Below are positions 32,696 through 35,096 of a stretch of DNA of 35,096 nt, one piece after another. Source of the stretch: Peptostreptococcus anaerobius VPI 4330 = DSM 2949 (GTDB taxonomy: Bacteria > Bacillota > Clostridia > Peptostreptococcales > Peptostreptococcaceae); contig NZ_KB906625.1 in NCBI RefSeq assembly GCF_000381525.1, positions 1 to 35,096 of the forward strand, written 5' to 3'. The position numbers and the translations under genes are program-made. Positions within the stretch are counted from its first letter, which is position 1; each line of letters begins with the position of its first letter. The notes under the pieces are model-generated. The model made no database searches, was not told where the DNA came from, and was given only the letters and a program-made list of their open reading frames with translations.

Positions 32696-33220
32696 ATGGT
32701 AAAAGATTTTTATAAAGACGAATACATAGTTGTTGACCTTGAAACAACAGGGCTTGATCCTCTACAAGGTCATGAGATAATTGAAATAGGTGTTACAGAG
32801 ATTAAAAAGGGAGATATAACTTTAAACTACTCTAGACTTATCAAGCCTAAGGGTATTATATCTAGTTTTATCACAAACCTAACTCATATTTCAAATGAGA
32901 TGGTTGAGGGTGAAAAGACGCTTGAAGAAGTCTTACCTAAATTTAGAGAGTACATAGGTGATAGGGTTCTAATAGCCCACAATGCGAAGTTTGATATCCC
33001 ATTTCTAAACTATTATCTTGAAAAGATGGGACTAGAGCCTATTAAAAACTACATATGCACCCTAGAGATGCTAAAGATGAATAAGATGTACCCACTTAAA
33101 AAGAAAAGTTTGTCAGCTGCGTGTGATTTTTATGGTATTAAAAATGTAGAGGCACACAGGGCTTATGCGGATACACATGCAACAGCCTTGCTATTTTTGA
33201 AGATAAGGGACGAAATCTAG
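32696..33220 (+). CDS. DEDDh 3'-5' exonuclease (DnaQ/PolC-like)
   Basis: A 174-residue exonuclease domain protein resembling the proofreading epsilon/PolC module. ExoI has Asp14 and Glu16 in YIVVDLETTGLDP, ExoII has Asp in LIAHNAKFDIPFLNYYL, and ExoIII is HRAYADTHATALLF, giving D, E, D, H, D of the DEDDh set. GHEIIEIGV and NLTHISNEMVE are typical. It has no polymerase or helicase attached, so it may be a stand-alone DNA or RNA trimming enzyme. ATG occurs twice (32693 and 32696); AGGAG at 32685-32689 is 6 nt from the second, which I prefer. It lies directly after the ttcA-like gene, probably in the same unit. Confidence 0.9.
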   Translation: MVKDFYKDEYIVVDLETTGLDPLQGHEIIEIGVTEIKKGDITLNYSRLIKPKGIISSFITNLTHISNEMVEGEKTLEEVLPKFREYIGDRVLIAHNAKFDIPFLNYYLEKMGLEPIKNYICTLEMLKMNKMYPLKKKSLSAACDFYGIKNVEAHRAYADTHATALLFLKIRDEI

Positions 33221-33253
33221 GTTATGGGTGTAATATTATAGGCAGGAGGATAT

Positions 33254-34285
33254 ATGTCAGATACTAATGATAAAAATAAAATAAGACGAAAAACCGTTTC
33301 ATCAAGAGACAAGGATCTAACTGCAGAAAATAGGTCTAGGAACTCTAGTGATGATAGAAGAGGCTTGAGAATAAAAAAGCAAGTAAGCAGTGGTTCTGGA
33401 GAGATAAACAAGAGGAGTAAATCAGGGGCTGATGTGTATGATTTTCAAAAGTATAAGAGTCGTAACAGGTCTGAGAAAAGTCATAGAGACAGGTCTGAAT
33501 ATGATTATAGGATGGACTACGATATAGAAGATGAATATGATGAAGAGGACAATTCTTATCATGTAGATAGGTCAAGAATTTACTATATTTTGAGAAAGGT
33601 ATTGACTATAGTACTGATCATAACTGTAGTTCTTGGTTCAGCAGGATTCTTGTATGTTAGATCTATAGTTAGTGATATGCCAGTGCTGACTAAGAAGATG
33701 GTCAGAGAATCCTATATCAATAAGCAGCCGGTTAGTTTGGACAAGATTCCAAAAGACCTTCAAAAGGCTGTAATAGCGGTAGAGGATGACTCATTTTACA
33801 AGCACAAGGGAATTAACTATAAGTCTATGTTCAGGTCATTTTTTAATAACTTGACAAGTGAGAAAAAGCAGGGTGGTTCTACTATAGATATGCAATTATC
33901 CAAGAACCTTTTGACCAGCAATGAGAGGACTATCAAGAGGAAGATACAGGATATGTATAATGCTAGGCAGTTGAATAAGATAATGACAAAGGATGAGATA
34001 TTAGAGGCATATTTAAACAATATCTATCTGGGTAAATCAGCCTATGGAGTAGAATCAGGAGCCCAATTATACTTTGGAAAGAGTGTTTGGAAGTTGACTT
34101 TTGGCGAATCGACTATGCTTGCAGGTATAACCAACAATCCTGGTTTATACCAGAATTATGAACAGGCCAAGAAGAGACAGGCTGTTGTTTGTCTTAGAAT
34201 GTTCAAGTTGGGCATGATAAAAGAGCACGTCTATAAGGCCCAATTATATAGGGATACACCTTTTAAATCAGAAATTGATAGATAG
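33254..34285 (+). CDS. Monofunctional peptidoglycan glycosyltransferase (GT51)
   Basis: A 343-residue membrane-bound lipid II polymerase. Residues 1-108 form a long, disordered cytosolic tail rich in Arg/Ser/Asp (an RS-like basic part, then an acidic DYDIEDEYDEEDN). TM helix 110-135 follows, then a GT51 domain (about 150-330) with catalytic Glu177 in AVEDDSFYKHKG, KQGGSTIDMQLSKNL (the usual GGSTITQQL is slightly changed), KIQDMYNARQLNKIMTKDEILEAYLN and the IYLGKSAYGVESGAQLYFGK signature. The protein ends right after the domain, so it has no transpeptidase (not a full class A PBP); this is either MtgA-like or a reduced PBP1. AGGAGGA precedes the ATG. It lies 33 nt after the exonuclease gene. 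Confidence 0.92.
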   Translation: MSDTNDKNKIRRKTVSSRDKDLTAENRSRNSSDDRRGLRIKKQVSSGSGEINKRSKSGADVYDFQKYKSRNRSEKSHRDRSEYDYRMDYDIEDEYDEEDNSYHVDRSRIYYILRKVLTIVLIITVVLGSAGFLYVRSIVSDMPVLTKKMVRESYINKQPVSLDKIPKDLQKAVIAVEDDSFYKHKGINYKSMFRSFFNNLTSEKKQGGSTIDMQLSKNLLTSNERTIKRKIQDMYNARQLNKIMTKDEILEAYLNNIYLGKSAYGVESGAQLYFGKSVWKLTFGESTMLAGITNNPGLYQNYEQAKKRQAVVCLRMFKLGMIKEHVYKAQLYRDTPFKSEIDR

Positions 34286-34303
34286 TGTATGAAAGCAAAA
34301 GAT

Positions 34304-34337
34304 AAGCGTTGAGGCTAGGTTACTAACTTCAACGCTT
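34304..34337. terminator. Bidirectional terminator between convergent genes
   Basis: AAGCGTTGA (34304-34312) pairs with TCAACGCTT (34329-34337). The plus side continues TAATTAA and the minus side ATCTTTTGC, so neither T tract is strong. Confidence 0.55.
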
Positions 34338-34353
34338 TAATTAATATCTGTAT

Positions 34354-34944
34354 TTATTTTTTTCTATCCTTTAATTCAAATCCGTTGACGAGAAGTGAAG
34401 CCACCTTGTCTTTTTTTACGACAGAATCGAAGTATATCTTGTTTTTTTCATCGGGATAAGTAAAGTAGCCAGAGCAAAATACTGTGTCTCCGTTTTTGTG
34501 AACACTAGTAGTGACCATATCTATGTTGCCATTTGCCTTGATTTCCTTTGCCAATAGAGACTCCACTATATCTTGGTACTTTACAGTTTCATCAGTGGAA
34601 AGCTTGGTAGATTGAGATACAAACTTTTCAGGTGGCTTGTCCAGCTCGATGATATGTGTGATTGCCAGAACCCTATATACAGCTAAAATCATAAACAATA
34701 GGAATATGACTGAGTACAGGGCTAATTGGACCTTGGACCTAGATAGATTAGTAGATTTTCTAGGTTTTTTATTTTTAGATTTTTGATTTATCTTTTCACG
34801 CATCTTGTTTATATCGTACTGAATTACCCTGTTATCATGGTGGATTAAAGGCGGTTCTGTTGGTATTTGTTTTTTGTTGGCTATTTCTCTTTTCTTTTCA
34901 GCAAAGTTGATAGTCTTACTATTTTTTTTCTTGTTGTCAGCCAT
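34354..34944 (-). CDS. Single-TM protein of unknown function
   Basis: A 196-residue protein. The N-terminal 77 residues are strongly basic and probably disordered (ADNKKKNSKTINFAEKKREI, then IHHDNRVIQYDINKMREKINQ). One membrane helix lies near 80-98 (LALYSVIFLLFMILAVYRVL). The C-terminal 95 residues are extracellular and polar, with an ...HKNGDTVFCSGYFTYPD... turn. This recalls envelope proteins such as division or septum factors with an N-in TM and a small outer domain, but I do not recognise the family. AAGGAGG precedes this ATG; the open frame extends 21 nt upstream without support. It is convergent with the GT51 gene, so both may be envelope factors. Confidence 0.78.
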   Translation of the reverse strand: MADNKKKNSKTINFAEKKREIANKKQIPTEPPLIHHDNRVIQYDINKMREKINQKSKNKKPRKSTNLSRSKVQLALYSVIFLLFMILAVYRVLAITHIIELDKPPEKFVSQSTKLSTDETVKYQDIVESLLAKEIKANGNIDMVTTSVHKNGDTVFCSGYFTYPDEKNKIYFDSVVKKDKVASLLVNGFELKDRKK

Positions 34945-35096
34945 TTTAAACCTCCTTATCCTCATAATAGTATCGGTTCGCTTGTATTTTTATCTAATCC
35001 AAAATACTCAAAAATAAATCTTGCATAATAATATAATTATATAAAAAAAAGCCAATTAAGTCAATAAAATAGAAGATTTAGGATAGAAAGAAAAGT
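34945..35096. other. AT-rich end of window
   Basis: Upstream region of the single-TM gene. I see AT-rich DNA with no two-box promoter I would defend, no terminator and no reading frame. Confidence 0.5.

Noticed and set aside
1-35096. tRNA, rRNA, integrase, att site or prophage genes
   Set aside because: I looked for these on both strands and found none that I could support by sequence features; the only mobile DNA is the IS end at the left edge.

Overview
This window looks like chromosome from a low-GC, Gram-positive anaerobe of the Clostridia. It is AT-rich, uses many AGA/AGG arginine codons, has strong GGAGG ribosome binding sites, TTGACA/TATAAT-type promoters (often extended TGnTATAAT) and U-tailed hairpin terminators. 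A Peptostreptococcaceae or Peptoniphilaceae relative is my best guess, at low confidence, because no 16S or other marker gene is present. I see no tRNA, rRNA, CRISPR array or prophage. Most of the window is housekeeping; the only mobile DNA is the end of an IS3-family element at the left edge.

Layout. 1-340: IS3-type transposase OrfA (minus strand, cut by the window edge), with a hairpin over its ribosome binding site. 453-3038: a sirtuin deacylase and, divergently, a secreted SH3b/glucosaminidase cell-wall hydrolase. 3191-9028: a probable operon of two ABC exporter half-transporters, an AI-2E-family membrane protein and a Crp/Fnr-type regulator. 9137-11923: a fused MsrA-MsrB methionine sulfoxide reductase, an AlaX-like tRNA editing protein carrying an internal 15-bp tandem repeat, and a small membrane protein. 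12087-13586 (minus): an IMP dehydrogenase of the unusual Tritrichomonas-like type. 13930-16111: transaldolase and a phosphohexomutase. 16340-19759: an exported protein of unknown function, a pyridoxamine-kinase-like protein (minus), a cold shock protein, a CBS-pair protein and a two-TM protein (minus). 19899-21248: a membrane protein and a cytosolic parvulin.

21430-25105 is a compact folate operon: folE, an HD-domain protein, folP, a folB-folK fusion, and a protein with a C-terminal FMN-binding split barrel. Genes abut or overlap, so the two unassigned members may fill pathway gaps (dihydroneopterin triphosphate dephosphorylation; a flavin-dependent reduction). This is the most interesting functional hypothesis here. 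25193-26836 is glutamyl-tRNA synthetase. 27184-29338 is purC-purF, behind a 347-bp region with inverted CGAAC boxes resembling PurR boxes, two palindromes and a good promoter. 29543-33220 holds topoisomerase III, a TtcA-like tRNA thiolase and a DEDDh exonuclease. 33254-34285 is a glycosyltransferase-51 peptidoglycan polymerase without a transpeptidase domain, and a single-TM protein lies on the minus strand at the right end.

Purine metabolism recurs (guaB, purC, purF, and folate, which supplies purine C1 units), but these genes are in separate transcription units. I did not find a clearly new multi-gene defence or mobile system. The points most worth checking are the two unassigned folate-operon proteins, the Tritrichomonas-like IMPDH, the IS end structure and several repeat or operator-like sequences.
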